Origin: Priapulus caudatus
Taxonomy: Eukaryota > Priapulida > Priapulimorpha > Priapulimorphida > Priapulidae
Assembly: GCF_000485595.1 (NCBI RefSeq)
Contig: NW_014577739.1
Location: 72,238-114,146, forward strand
DNA: 41,909 nt
Direction: 5' to 3'
A program made the translations under genes and the position numbers. The notes under the pieces were generated by a model, which saw only the letters and a program-made list of their open reading frames with translations, made no database searches and was not told where the DNA came from. This document shows positions 12,190-23,239 of the stretch, in pieces. The first letter of the stretch is position 1. Each line of letters starts with the position of its first letter.

Positions 12190-12222
12190 AATAAAATATC
12201 GTCTGTAAACACGACGAATAAA
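12190..12222 (+). promoter_or_regulatory. Candidate polyadenylation signals of the GPCR gene
   Basis: AATAAA occurs at 12190-12195 and 12217-12222, about 650 bases after the GPCR stop codon, in AT-rich sequence. Position and spacing are sensible for a 3' UTR end. The stretch 11540-12189 contains no other recognisable gene. Confidence 0.45.
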
Positions 12223-12356
12223 CCGAATATATTAACCTGTGTCTAATTTAGATTCAATTTTAAAATTATTGATATTGATTGGGGGTATTTTGCTACGCGT
12301 AACGTTTTGCAATCTTGCAGCCCAGAGTTGTGATAGCCATCGGTGATTTTTATAAG

Positions 12357-12391
<35 letters not shown>

Positions 12392-12401
12392 TATATATAT
12401 A
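12357..12401. repeat. AT dinucleotide microsatellite
   Basis: About 45 bases of alternating TA with one AAAT interruption. Confidence 0.95.
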
Positions 12402-12432
12402 CCTGTGATCGGTGAACTAGATGCGTGTGGAT

Positions 12433-12770
12433 AATAAGTGGGGAGGAGACCACTGGGGGCGAAGTAGCTGGCAAATGGCAAGGAAGGCGCGGCGAAGAGA
12501 TAGAGGCAGTAGTAGGCAGACAAGAGTCAAGAGTTAGGGCAGTAGAAGAGATAGAGGCAGTACAGGGGGAGACAGAGAGAGAGAAAAAAAACGAGAAAGG
12601 GAAGGGAAAGGAAAAAAATTCAAAGTTGGGGGGGGGGAGTGAAGGAGAGGGAAAGGGAGAGAGCAATCTCAAAAGAGAGGGCCACAACCACACTCGCGGG
12701 AAAGGCAAAGAGCATTTATGGGCTGAATTTAGAGAAGGAGACGAGGAACAGGAAACGGGAGGCTGAGGAT
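12433..12770. repeat. Purine-rich low-complexity tract
   Basis: GA-rich plus strand with short repeats such as AGAGATAGAGGCAGTA (twice, about 12495 and 12547), an A run and a G run. Long open frames on both strands follow from composition. Confidence 0.75.
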
Positions 12771-12971
12771 GTTGCGAAGGTGTACAGCGATGTGAAACAA
12801 CGATAAATGCATGAAGAGCGCAGATAGCGTGAAATTGATTCTCAGAAAGAGCCGCATGGAAGGAAGTAAGCAGCATTCAGAACACGAACAGAGATCAGTG
12901 TTTCAGGATGCCTACATATATAGGTGAGGTACCGCGCGGACATTATTTGTTAACGTTGTTATTTTAGTACA

Positions 12972-13035
12972 CAGTCAAACCTCTTGTTAGCGGAAACCTC
13001 TATGGAACGGCCACCTTTCCTCAACGGCCACTTTT
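12972..13035. mobile_element. Possible pogo/Tigger-like transposon end
   Basis: CAGTCAAACCTCTTGTTAGC followed by GGAAACCTCTATGGAACGGCC resembles the terminal repeat of pogo/Tigger elements (CAGTC-AACCTCT-, then CTATAGCGG/GGCC motifs). Only one end is seen and no transposase; identification is from recalled family pattern. Confidence 0.35.
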
Positions 13036-13254
13036 GCCGTTTTCCTCGAGTGGTGGTTATACAATGAAAACACCTCTGTGGAATTGGCTCACCTGTCAAT
13101 TAAGGCCATTTTTGATGTTGCCATTTAATACCCGCTACATACAGGTTTGCTTGGGTGTTCTGCACATTATTATTGGTATATTACTGGTGTTGTTTAAGGT
13201 GTCTTTAGATGTCGTTTATGTATTATTATAGTTTATGTGCGTGAACGGCTTAAA

Positions 13255-14510
13255 GGTTCTACGTCAATCGCTCTATAGTGTTACGAGCGCGCGCGTACCA
13301 CTCTCGTAAAATTTCTGTATTATGTCGTGCGAAAGTTGCGAATCACTTTTGTGTCACGAGCGCGCGCGTACCACTCTCGTAAAATTTCTGTATTATGTCG
13401 TGCGAAAGTTGCGAATTTTTCAAACTTTTGTGTCACGTTAAGTCTTTGCGGTCGCTGTCGTGGAGTTCTCATCTTCGTTTTCTTCGTAAAAATTTTGCTG
13501 GTATTAATTCGTTTGCGAAAGTTGCGAATGCAATTTTGTTGTCACGAGCTGCAGCGCTGGTAACCACTCGTAGTTATATTGTATATATGCGGTGCGGAGT
13601 CAGAGTCCTCAGCTTCTGACGTCAATAACCACTGCTTCCGTGGTCACGCGCGTGTGCGTTACATTAAATAATAATTAGCGGTGTTATTAAATGTTATTAA
13701 ATGTTATTAAGTGTTATTAAATAATTAGCGGTGTTATTAAAAATAAATTCAGCTGGTTGTTATAGTTAGCATTATTACAACATTAAAGTGTATGGGTGTG
13801 CAAGCAGAATATACGTCATGAGGAATTTTATTAGACTGTTAAGGCGCGTCGAGAGATGTCGCATCGCGAGTAAAAATTAGTCTAATTTTTTCTCTAAACA
13901 CTAGTGTATTCTGACTGGTGATCTATTCGACTTAATTGACTTTGACTATGATATAAAGTGCCGGTTGCCAGCTTAAGTCTACGTTAGGTAATTAATATGT
14001 TTGTGCGTGACGCTTAAGGCACGTCAATCGCTCTATAGTGTTACGAGCGCGCGCGTACCACTCTCGTAAAATTTCTGTAATATATCGTCGTGCGAAAAGC
14101 TTGCGGAATCGACGTTTGTGTACGAGCGCTGGCGGCGGTACCACTCTCGTAAAATTTTGTATATGCGTGACAGAAACATGTTGCGAATCACTTTTGTGTC
14201 ACGAGCGCGCGCGTACCACTCGTGTTATAATGCGGTGCGTGTCAGAGTCTCACTCCTACGTCAAACCCGCCCGTTTCACGCGCGTGTGCGTTACATTAAA
14301 TAATAATTAGCGGTGTTATTAAATAATTAGCGGTGTTATTAAATAATTAGCGGTGTTAGTTAGCATTAACAACATTAAAGTGTAGGGTGCACGCAGAACT
14401 TTTATAGAGCTGTTAAGGCGCGTCGAGAGAGTCGCATCCGTAAATTAGTCTAATTTTTCTCTACTGTGTTTCTGACTGTGATCCATTGATCTTGATAATG
14501 ATAAAGTGCC
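13255..14510. repeat. Diverged tandem duplication, ~760 bp offset
   Basis: 59 bases at 13261-13319 are identical to 14021-14079. Further matches in the same order include the CACGCGCGTGTGCGTTACAT block (13645 and 14278), TTAGCGGTGTTATTAAA units and GTTAAGGCGCGTCGAGAGA (13840 and 14412). Offsets shrink from 760 to about 570, so the second copy has deletions. A CGAGCGCGCGCGTACCACTC motif recurs at least four times inside. No gene seen. Confidence 0.8.
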
Positions 14511-14670
14511 GGCTAAGAATTATCTACTGCTATAGACTGCTTATCGAGTGCTCGATATAATAGTCCGTAGAATAACCGAGATGGTTGTATAAAACTCCTG
14601 CCGTGTCATCACTATTGAGATTTAGAATAGTAGCCGATGTATATATTTTTCCAGAACTAAATATTGGGTA

Positions 14671-14886
14671 CGAACACCGAGGTGTACGTGCACGAACACC
14701 GAGGTGTGCACGAACATCGAGGTGTGCACGAACTCCGAGGTGTGCACGAACACCCGAGGTGTGCACGAACATCGAGGTGTGCACGAACACCCGAGGTGTG
14801 CACGACGAACACCGAGGGTGCGCGAAACTCCGAGGTGTGCACGAACACCGAGGTGTGCACGAACACCGAGGGGTGCATGAACAGTG
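14671..14886. repeat. 18 bp minisatellite (CGAACACCGAGGTGTGCA)
   Basis: About 12 units of 17-20 bp with CGAACACCGAGGTGTGCA as consensus and variants ATCG, CTCCG and CCCG. It ends directly at the leader of the second satellite block. Open frames across it on both strands are repeat artefacts. Confidence 0.92.
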
Positions 14887-14887
14887 A

Positions 14888-16540
14888 ACAGAATTAAAAA
14901 TCGATACAGCAAAACAGTTATTGCATTAGCATTCATCATTTTAATTCTGTATCATAAAAATATCGCAAAGCTTGCAAAGAGGGCACAATTTCATCGGCAC
15001 CAGACTCTAGTACGTACTTCCCAACACGCACGCGCGCTACGCACTCACATGCACACACGCCACGCACGCTTCAGGGATGTCTACTGATAGATTGTTATCA
15101 TATAAATCCATGCAAGGATAACTCCTCTTCATTTTAAATGCATAATCATTGCAAAATATTCTTCTTCTCGGGAGATATTGCGCATGCGCGAGCACCGTTT
15201 CAGACGTGTAGTACCGACTAAAGAAAACTGCTGATTATGCTATGCTGCGGGAGAGAGGGGTAAGAGACTGAAGAAAAGCGGCAGGAGAAGATAGCTGAGG
15301 GGCGGTAGAAGAAGAATTAGGCTGAGCGCAGGGCAGGGGAGACAATGGAAATCCGGGAAGGGCGGTAGTAGCAGTTTTGCACCCTTCAGGCTAGGGCGCT
15401 CTCCTAATTATAAACACAGGTGTACTGATAACAATTAATTACAGATATCTATGCTGAGATAACCCCCAACCATATTAAATGCGTATTCATCACAAAATAT
15501 AACTTCGCTGGTAAGATATTGCGCATGCGTCAACACTCTAACGTATCCAGGTTATGTACTGACTGGTATAATTATTATGTAGTGGGCACCTTACATGCAA
15601 GGCCTTCTTCCTAATTATTAAGGGATGTCTACTGATAGATTGTTAACATATAAATCCATGCTAGGATACTCCTCTTTATTTTAAATCCATAATTTTTGCA
15701 AAATATTTCTTCTCGGGAGATATTGCGCACGCGCGGTCACCATTTCAGGTGAGCAGTACGGACTAAAGAAAACTGCATAATATAGCTTGCTCTGAGAGAG
15801 AGGGGCAAGAAACTAAGGAAAATCGGCAGGGAAGATAGCTGAGGGGCGGTAGAAGAAGAATTAGGCTGAGCGAGGGATAGGGGAGATAATGGGAAATACG
15901 GGAAAGGGTGAAGTAGCAGTTTTGCACCCTACAGGCTAGGGCGCTCTCTCCTAATATAAAACACAAGGTGTTCTGATAACAATTAATTACAGATATCTAT
16001 GCTGAGATACCCCACCCAACCATATTAAATGCCATATTCATCACAAAATATAACTCCGCTGGTAAGATATTGCGCATGCGTCAACACACTAACGTAGCCA
16101 GATTATGTACTGACTGGTATATCTAGTAGGCACCTTACATGCAAGGCCTTCTTCCTATTTTAGTATTTATTAAGAGATGTCTTCTGATAGAATGTTATCA
16201 TATAAATCCATGCTAGGATATAACTTCTCTTTATTTTAAAAATGCATACTCTTTGCAAAATATGATTCTTCTCGGGATATATTGCGCATCGTGGCGAGCA
16301 CCGTTTAATTCGTGCCAGGCTCAGGACTAAAAGAAACACTAGCATAACTATAGCTTGGCTGTGCAGAGGAGGGTATTAAGAGCAAAGGAAATTGACAAGG
16401 GAAGACAGCTGAGCGGGTGGTAAGAAAAGCATTACGGCTGAAGGCGAGGACAGGGGAGCAATGGGAAATACGGGAAAGGGGAAGTAGCAGATTTGCACCT
16501 AACAGCTAGGGCGCTCGCCCTCACTATTAGTAAACGCCAC
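14888..16540. repeat. Second block of the ~538 bp satellite, three copies
   Basis: Same leader as at 6190 (ACAGCAAAACAGTTATTGCA at 14907), then GGGATGTCTACTGATAGA landmarks at about 15076, 15626 and 16175. The last copy (from about 16290) is strongly degraded with many indels and fades into unrelated sequence near 16540. Confidence 0.9.
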
Positions 16541-17326
16541 GGTGTATAACTGCTTAGTCTCGTCGTTCCCTCGTCACCTTACCTCTCTCGTCCGTCTCTC
16601 TCTCTTATCAATTTAATTTCTCTGCCCCTCTTCCCCACAGATATTTCCTCAACCACGTGGCACTCTCTCTCTGCTGCACGCCCACTCAATAACTCGAGCA
16701 GCTGAGCAGGCCCCAAACGCCCGCACCATTCATTCTCTCTCTCTCTCTCTCTCACGCACACTCATACTCACACTGACAGGCACAAACGCACACATTCTTC
16801 GGTATAATCACTTTATGGTGTACTTGTTGTCAGATACCCATCGCTATCTGACCCTGAAATCTAAGACTTCTTTTCCCCCGATAGTTCTCGATGAGTATCA
16901 CGAGTATAGGTAGTAGACTGATCTATAGGCGCGTCCCTCCCGGGATCTGATGTGTTCGTCATGGCACCGGTAGTAAATAGCTTGATGTGTAACCAGCGAA
17001 TGCTTTCTCTAATATATACAGTTTCGCCGCTACTCGTGGTTTGCCGGCTAGAATAGGGCGCTGAACGACCGACTATAGGTGGTTTTACGACACTTCTGTG
17101 TGGCTATATGACCACTATATACACCTTAGATGCATGATTAAGTCCGCGAAAAGAAACGTCCAGACAAAAGATGTGTGGCCGTGCGTGTCGTCGTATATAG
17201 CCGTATAGCTGGGCACGGCTGGCGTTTGCAAACATATCAGCTTTCGTTGATAATGAATCGGAATAATATTAGAAATCGACCTCGAATGCGCTATAGATAC
17301 GCTTATTANACTATCGATTGACTTAC
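16541..17326. other. CT-rich tract then unassigned sequence
   Basis: 16562-16760 is pyrimidine-rich and ends in a (CT)n run at about 16733-16752. The rest has no repeat or gene that could be supported. A single N lies at 17309, in the putative intron or 3' end of the coiled-coil gene. Confidence 0.5.
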
Positions 17327-17486
17327 AATTTCTCCTCTTACTAAGGGAGGTATTTGCTCCAGAGGATAGAGGTGCAGGCGCCATCTGGTGTTGCTGCTGC
17401 GTGCGAGCTTCTGCTCCAGCTCGTTCACTTTGTTTCTTGAGAGCGGCGATATCTCGTTCAGACTCGGCTTTGATGTGCTGAAGTTT
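17327..17486 (-). CDS. Coiled-coil protein, exon C (partial gene)
   Basis: Minus-strand exon after acceptor TGCTCAG; frame gives KLQHIKAESERDIAALKKQ then a Gln/Ala-rich and Ser/Thr-rich stretch. The helical, charged heptad pattern continues that of exons A and B. Two donors are possible 15 bases apart: GTAAGA after 17342 and the better GTAAGT after 17327, both phase 1, so five residues may be optional. Protein family not recognised. Confidence 0.55.
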
Positions 17487-17552
17487 CTGAGCACGTGATC
17501 ATCGCAAACATCATTCCATGCGTCGGTCACATCCTCAATTACGAGATGCAAT

Positions 17553-18404
17553 CCTAACACTTTTCCTCGACGTAGATTTGATCATGTTTTAGAACACGCT
17601 AACTTGAATATACACTATTAGATGAGATTTAGACGTAAGAGATATAATAATAGTAGAGTAAGAGACAGTAGTAGAGATTTAAATATGATATTAAATCCTA
17701 CGCTTTTCCTCGACGTAGATTTGATAATCTTTAGAACACGCTAACTTGCATATACACTAGAGCCGCGTTCACATGGAGCAATTTGACCTGGGTCGAAAAC
17801 AACCCGGGTCAAATGCGTCCCGGGCCAAGCGTTCACACGACGTTTTCTCGGTACGAAAACGACCCGTGTCGTTTTCGCACCCCACTCCAGAGTAGTACGA
17901 AAACGATCCAGGTCGAAATTGACCCGAGCGCTGGTTCATTTTTGCCGTGTGAACGCACCGACACACGACCCTGGTCAGAATTAGTACGGCGGTAGACGTC
18001 GCCAGTGTGGAGAGCCAGAGTTAACACAGAGTTGCTGTGCATTGATTGTTTAATTCTCATTGTTCGCCTGCTTGTTGTCTTGGACGCATTGTTTTTTTTT
18101 CAACTCGCAGCTCGCATAGCATAGAGGCATGTCCTAGAACTGATCGATCAAACGTCGTGTGAACACTCTCTTCAAAATCGACCCGTGTCGTTTTTGATCC
18201 GGGTCAGTCTCGGATCGTTTTCGACTCGGCGTTTTCGCTCCGTGTGAACGCGGCTTATTAGATGCAATCTAGACGTAAGAGATATAATAATAGTAGAGTA
18301 AGAGTCTAAGAGACAATAGTAGAGATTTAAATATGAGATGAAATCCTAACATCTTTCCTCGATGTAGATTTGATCATGTTTAGCACACGCTAACTTGCAT
18401 AAAC
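17553..18404. repeat. Three tandem ~144 bp copies, second one interrupted
   Basis: Copies begin CCTA(A/C)..TTTCCTCGA(C/T)GTAG at 17553, 17697 and 18345 (third incomplete). Shared landmarks are ACACGCTAACTTG, TATACACTA and GACGTAAGAGATATAATAAT. The second copy contains the transposon at 17760-18255. All lie between coiled-coil exons B and C. Confidence 0.85.
17760..18255. mobile_element. 496 bp non-autonomous DNA transposon with TA duplication
   Basis: Terminal inverted repeats AGCCGCGTTCACATGGAGC (17761-17779) and GCTCCGTGTGAACGCGGCT (18237-18255) differ at one of 19 positions. Compared with the uninterrupted neighbour copy (CACTATTAGATG at 17613), insertion duplicated TA (17758-17759 and 18256-17 bases later, 18257). 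The inside is made of short repeats: CGAAAACGACCCG, GACCCGGGTC-like and GTTCACAC. No transposase. TA duplication fits Tc1/mariner-like or related superfamilies; family not assigned. Confidence 0.85.
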
Positions 18405-18616
18405 CTGACAGACAGACCTCGCGTAGCGATGCTGATCGGTTCAGCAAAAACCACCTCACACGAATTATTGTTAAACGATGTGGGAGTCGCACGTAAAAGG
18501 CTTAATTCGTTTCCAATACCGTTGGAGCTTGGGGACAAGTATGAAGTATGATCATTTCTGCATCCCTCACAGGTCTACGCTGCATTCACTGCATTTCACT
18601 TTGTTGCAAACGTTAC

Positions 18617-18712
18617 CTTTCTAAACACTTCGCTTCCAGATGATGTCATGTGGTTAACGGCTTGCTGCACTTTACTGTTCTTGGTCTGCAGCTTCAGTAG
18701 TTTATTGTCGTA
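18617..18712 (-). CDS. Coiled-coil protein, exon B (partial gene)
   Basis: 96-base exon, phase 0 at both ends, acceptor GTTACAG and donor GTAACG. Encodes 32 residues beginning YDNKLLKLQTKNSKVQQ and ending SEVFRK. Leucine/valine heptads suggest continuation of a coiled coil. Confidence 0.6.
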
Positions 18713-18985
18713 CTGTAACAACGTAAGAAGAAGAGCTACACCATTACCCAATGATCTATCTACTAAATCAAACTATCAACGCGCATAATGCGCATTTGAT
18801 TTGCAATCTACTCTTCCATACTGATAGTAAGACACTGAATCTCTGCTCACCCGCTTCTTCAAATTCACAAGCGGAATAGAAGGCAGATTTACCGAAAAGC
18901 AGTAGGTGCTGATTTTAACGTGTCGGGTGGCTAAGTTTCAGATCGAACGGACTGATGGCCTGATGTACGTGTGACAATTCAATAC

Positions 18986-19084
18986 CTCTAATCGGAGTTT
19001 CATTATTTTTGCATCCTTCTCTTTTAGCAGTTCGCTGTGTGCCTGGCGTGTGACCTGCAAAGCTTGCTCCTTCTGCTGAAGTCT
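18986..19084 (-). CDS. Coiled-coil protein, exon A (partial gene)
   Basis: 99-base exon, phase 0 at both ends, acceptor ATCGACAG and donor GTATTG. Encodes 33 residues, RLQQKEQALQVTRQAHSELL to IMKLRLE, a strongly heptad-patterned charged helix. Joins in frame to exon B. A further candidate exon lies just upstream (about 19160-19236, starting KVLDSIYHKSAVIG after GATGCGCAG) but no donor is clear. The start of the gene was not found between here and the phosphatase gene. Confidence 0.6.
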
Positions 19085-19236
19085 CTGTCGATAGTAGAGA
19101 AAATGATTGAACTTCGTGTGCATGCAGCTGCTTTGGGGCACTGGTAACAGTGCATCTGATACAGATACTCATTCTGACAACTCTGCATAAATAGACCTAT
19201 CACTGCAGATTTATGATATATGCTATCTAGCACTTT

Positions 19237-22200
19237 CTGCGCATCACTTGGGAGTACGATAATTGTTCACATTCCTTGAAGGATATCTATTTAATTGTGA
19301 TGAAATACAACTATAACTATGCAATTAGCATGAGTATTGGCATGCACATACTATTCCTTTGTAAAAGACAGCAAGGTTTCGCTGACGGCTGCTACTTTTT
19401 TCCAGGTACAATCCACCGCAGCATAGCATTTTTGGCAATTGACTAGAAATGCCAACTTCCGAGATTTGTGTTGTAATTCACTTACTGCTCAGTTCAAATA
19501 ATTTAAGTGCACAATTATAATAAATAAAAAAAATAAAAAAAAGAATAATATATATACATATATATTTGATGCTCCATATTATGTCTTTTAACCATGTTGA
19601 ACTATTCACAATGTTAAAATGTTATTACTAGGTTTAAAATGTGAGAAGCTCAGTTCAAACATCACGTGTGAGCAGAGGGTAGGAAACGCACCATTCGTAG
19701 TCTAATGAGTGAACTTTTATTTATAGCAGAATGTACACAATATAGTCCATTTTGCAACAATATTTCACTCGTGAGAGCTAGAGAAACGATACACACAATA
19801 ACACTTCATTAACATACTGTGAGGTCCCTACCTAATACCATCGTCATGGTAGTTCATGCTCAAACATCGACCAATTTACACTTGTCGACTACCCTCAAAG
19901 CTGTGCGACGTAAAATACTTTCTGAACATCAAATCGTATTGTAAGCACGATTTTAGAAATGCATTTCAAAAGCATTTTATCTAGCGTTTAGAAAATACAA
20001 AATAATGGGCCAAATCCGACACACGACACTCGACACAATTTAGACTTATATAACTTAATGGGAAAATGGAATACATATATAAAGAGAGAGAGAGAGTAAG
20101 AGTGAGAGTATTGTAAGAGTGACATGAGATTTCGCCCATATTTCTAAACAAGCATGATGAAGTGTCATATTTTAATTCTTGCCATACAATAGTAAATTAT
20201 TACTTGTACTAGACAATAAGCACTAAACAATGAAAATGTCAATCATCAAAAACTCAAACATGGTATATTAAGATGATTATAAACGTGTATATTCCAATAA
20301 TATCCTACTTTATACAGTAATTCACAACCAAAAAACAAGCACAATTTCTAAAACAATATATCTGCACAAACATAGCTGTACACAACAATTTTGATTTTAT
20401 TCTAGGAAACACTAGCAGTAAGCTAATGTACACAGTATGGCTGTGATTGAACTACAACACACATAATACAATAACTGAAACCCCAGCATGCTCATCACAT
20501 ATAAGCAAATTCAAAACCAACATGGCGTATAACGACATGTATGAGTAACTGGGTGGATTAAGTAGATAATTGACACAATTTGCGTAATATATTATTAACA
20601 CAACCAAGTAAGACTGTAAGTCTATAACATAATTGATCGATTTCAGCAAAACTAGAAACCCGGCTGTTAGTAATCTACTGGCTCGGCAAGGGTCCCCAAT
20701 GACTTCAAATTTTCGTTATATGCTAACTGTGGCTGCACGAAGAGTATGCCATCGAACCAAACCCACCACCAAGGTTAATCGCAGGAAAGAAAACGATGAG
20801 AACCGAGGCTGTAAAGTTAAATTGATAGTTGTTATACTCTTATGACTTAAATGATAAGACCTTGGGACATTCTGCCACTAGTAAAATTGTCTAGGCATCA
20901 CCTTTGATTATCACGTCTGAAAAATAGATTCGCTGGCTCATTATTCATCAAGTAGGCAAAAATCCCATCTCAAAACCTAACCTGCCATGGCATGATTAAC
21001 AGTCACCTGCTTAGAATTAGTTCGCACATGATTTAGGGGTAGCTTAACGTATTTGACAATGCTATGCTTGACTATTCAAAATAAATACGCTTTAAAATAG
21101 TTACGCTAAAATTATACGTGCCACAACTAAGCAGTTGTTAAAGCGGCAAACGTCGTTTAACATCGGGCATTCGTTACGACAACAGACACTAAGTCATCAC
21201 CACATAAAGAAAGTACGCTCCCCACTATATCACATAGGCCTAACTGCGAAAACTGTAAGAAACCTAAATTAATGACAGTCAACGAAAGCACCTGCTGCAG
21301 CATCCTCTAGTAAGGTGCATCGAGAGAAAGAGACTGCCAGTCTCAGACATCTAGAGTGTTGTCGTGACAAAAATCCGACAGTCCCCGTTCACGTTAGTTA
21401 CGATCAGGAGCTAAAGAACCTACGGCTTTACAACAAACTGAAATACTTTCGTGTGATAAAATCTTAGGAAATAACCTGTGCCTTTCTCAACTGACGACCG
21501 ATATCAAAGTAATGCTGGTAGAATAACGCGGATATACTGCGTGCCTAATGTGGCCCAGAACGTGGACGGAGATAGAAACTACTAACATATCTACGACGGA
21601 AAATACTTAGCGAAACTCTAAACATTTCGACACCCCAAAATCAATTTAACGGTTTCACGATTTTGTATTAACTTGAGAATTACAAATTGACAATTGAAAA
21701 ATAAAGCGGCACTGACACTAATGCTTCCTAAGTTTAACCAGAGCACCTATTGTATCCCCTGCCCAAACTGAGTGATCTTATTCGAACTCTGTATTGTATC
21801 TACATATGCTTTTTTACAAACTTGCCCATGCATGTCAATTGTCAAATTGGTCTCTGTAACTCTGTACAACACACGCTACTAAACTACGCAGAGAAATGCT
21901 CATCTGATGCCAAATCGATGTGCCATGCCCATATTTACATTACAATGTCAACAAATTTTAACTCGTCTTTGTATTTTCGGAAGCATGATAATAAATAGTA
22001 CAAAATCGCAACTTGGAAATAATTATGAAAACCGGAGAATGGAAGGGGCCGATTCATTCAACATTCTTCTCTTTTCATGCAACGAAAATAAATTCTCCAC
22101 TGTAGGCTCTGTTGGAAGAATACACTTTCAAATAACAAAATCTTATAATATTACTTCATACCTAAGTACTGATTATTTATAAGTGAATAAATGATACAAG

Positions 22201-23164
22201 CAGTTCCACTACGGTCAGCTAGGAACATGCTATCGGCACCTGTTAAACAGGCTGACAATATGTAAAAAAAACTAGCAAATATTAAATACAGAAAAAATAC
22301 ACAACCACTGCGAGGCTTTTGCTTACCATTTCTGTGCCACAGGCCAGAAACAAAGGCAAGTAATGCCAAGCAAGCCAGTAGCCGTTAAGTACATAACTCC
22401 TTCGCTTATTTATACAGGTTACACAAGCTCATCTCGAACATAAATATAGGTGTGATAACGATTAGAAATATAAAAACGACCTAGGCGATGAATCCGCACA
22501 ACTAGGAGACATTGCGTATATTAAGACATGGCGCGTCGGCTGCGGAAACGGCAACGAACACCATCCGCGGTTCCCTCGTCAAAGAGTCGAGACCTCACAG
22601 GGGAACCTGATTTACGACAGCACCACTTAGAAGCTCTTACTCGTCGAATACAACGCGTTGACGACATTTATAAGCAACGGACGCAGCAGAGACATGTAAA
22701 ATGTCACCGTCTGCACACGTGGGGCTGGGTGATATCTATAGGAAAACTCCGGCGCGGGACGGTGCGGCGGCATCCCCGGAGAACAGTTATTAACAAATGT
22801 ATTACAGGACACTATTCCCATACCCAGATAATACTGACGTGGTGTTAGGTCACAAGAGCTATTTTGGCTTCTAATTAGCAGCAGTGAAGCTTAACGACGT
22901 GAACGCACAAGCGTGCGTCGAATGCCGCACACGAAACGAAGTACTCCCTAACGATAGAAAACTGTAGAAACCAGAATACTTCTGTTACAGAATACGAACA
23001 CGAAAACATGCACGCGCGCGCACAGACACGCCGCACGCACGTACACACATAACATTCACGGTGAGATTGAACTAAAACAGAAGAGCACCCGCTGAAAATC
23101 GGTTGATTAAAATGCAATCGCTTCGACTGACAGCGCGTTTTTTTTTCACTACCTGGTCCAGGGT
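19237..23164 (-). other. AT-rich 3' region of the phosphatase gene and intergenic DNA
   Basis: No coding exon could be supported. Downstream of the phosphatase stop codon, reverse-strand AATAAA signals occur near 20396 (TTTTATT on plus) and 19717 (TTTTATTTAT on plus), so a long 3' UTR is possible. A GA run lies at about 20079-20110. A 106-codon plus-strand frame at 22528-22848 is basic and unrecognised. Confidence 0.4.
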
Positions 23165-23239
23165 TCACTTGAAGTTTGAGTACATCTCAAATGACTCCAG
23201 ATACTCCAAAGCACAGTCATGGCAGAACTTGTACTGCTC
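23165..23239 (-). CDS. RPTP exon 28: end of D2 and stop
   Basis: Acceptor CTTACAG, then EQYKFCHDCALEYLESF and a short tail ending SNFK, TGA at 23165-23167. 75 bases, phase 0. Starts at the same place in the fold as exon 21 does for D1. Confidence 0.93.
   Translation of the reverse strand, partial: EQYKFCHDCALEYLESFEMYSNFK

Noticed and set aside
14530-14939. Frames with repeated HLGVRAHLGV or HEHRGV
   Set aside because: Artefacts of the 18 bp minisatellite, open in several frames on both strands.
22528-22848. 106-codon basic plus-strand frame
   Set aside because: Starts with ATG but has no recognisable family or supporting signals, and overlaps an opposite-strand frame; kept only as a note.
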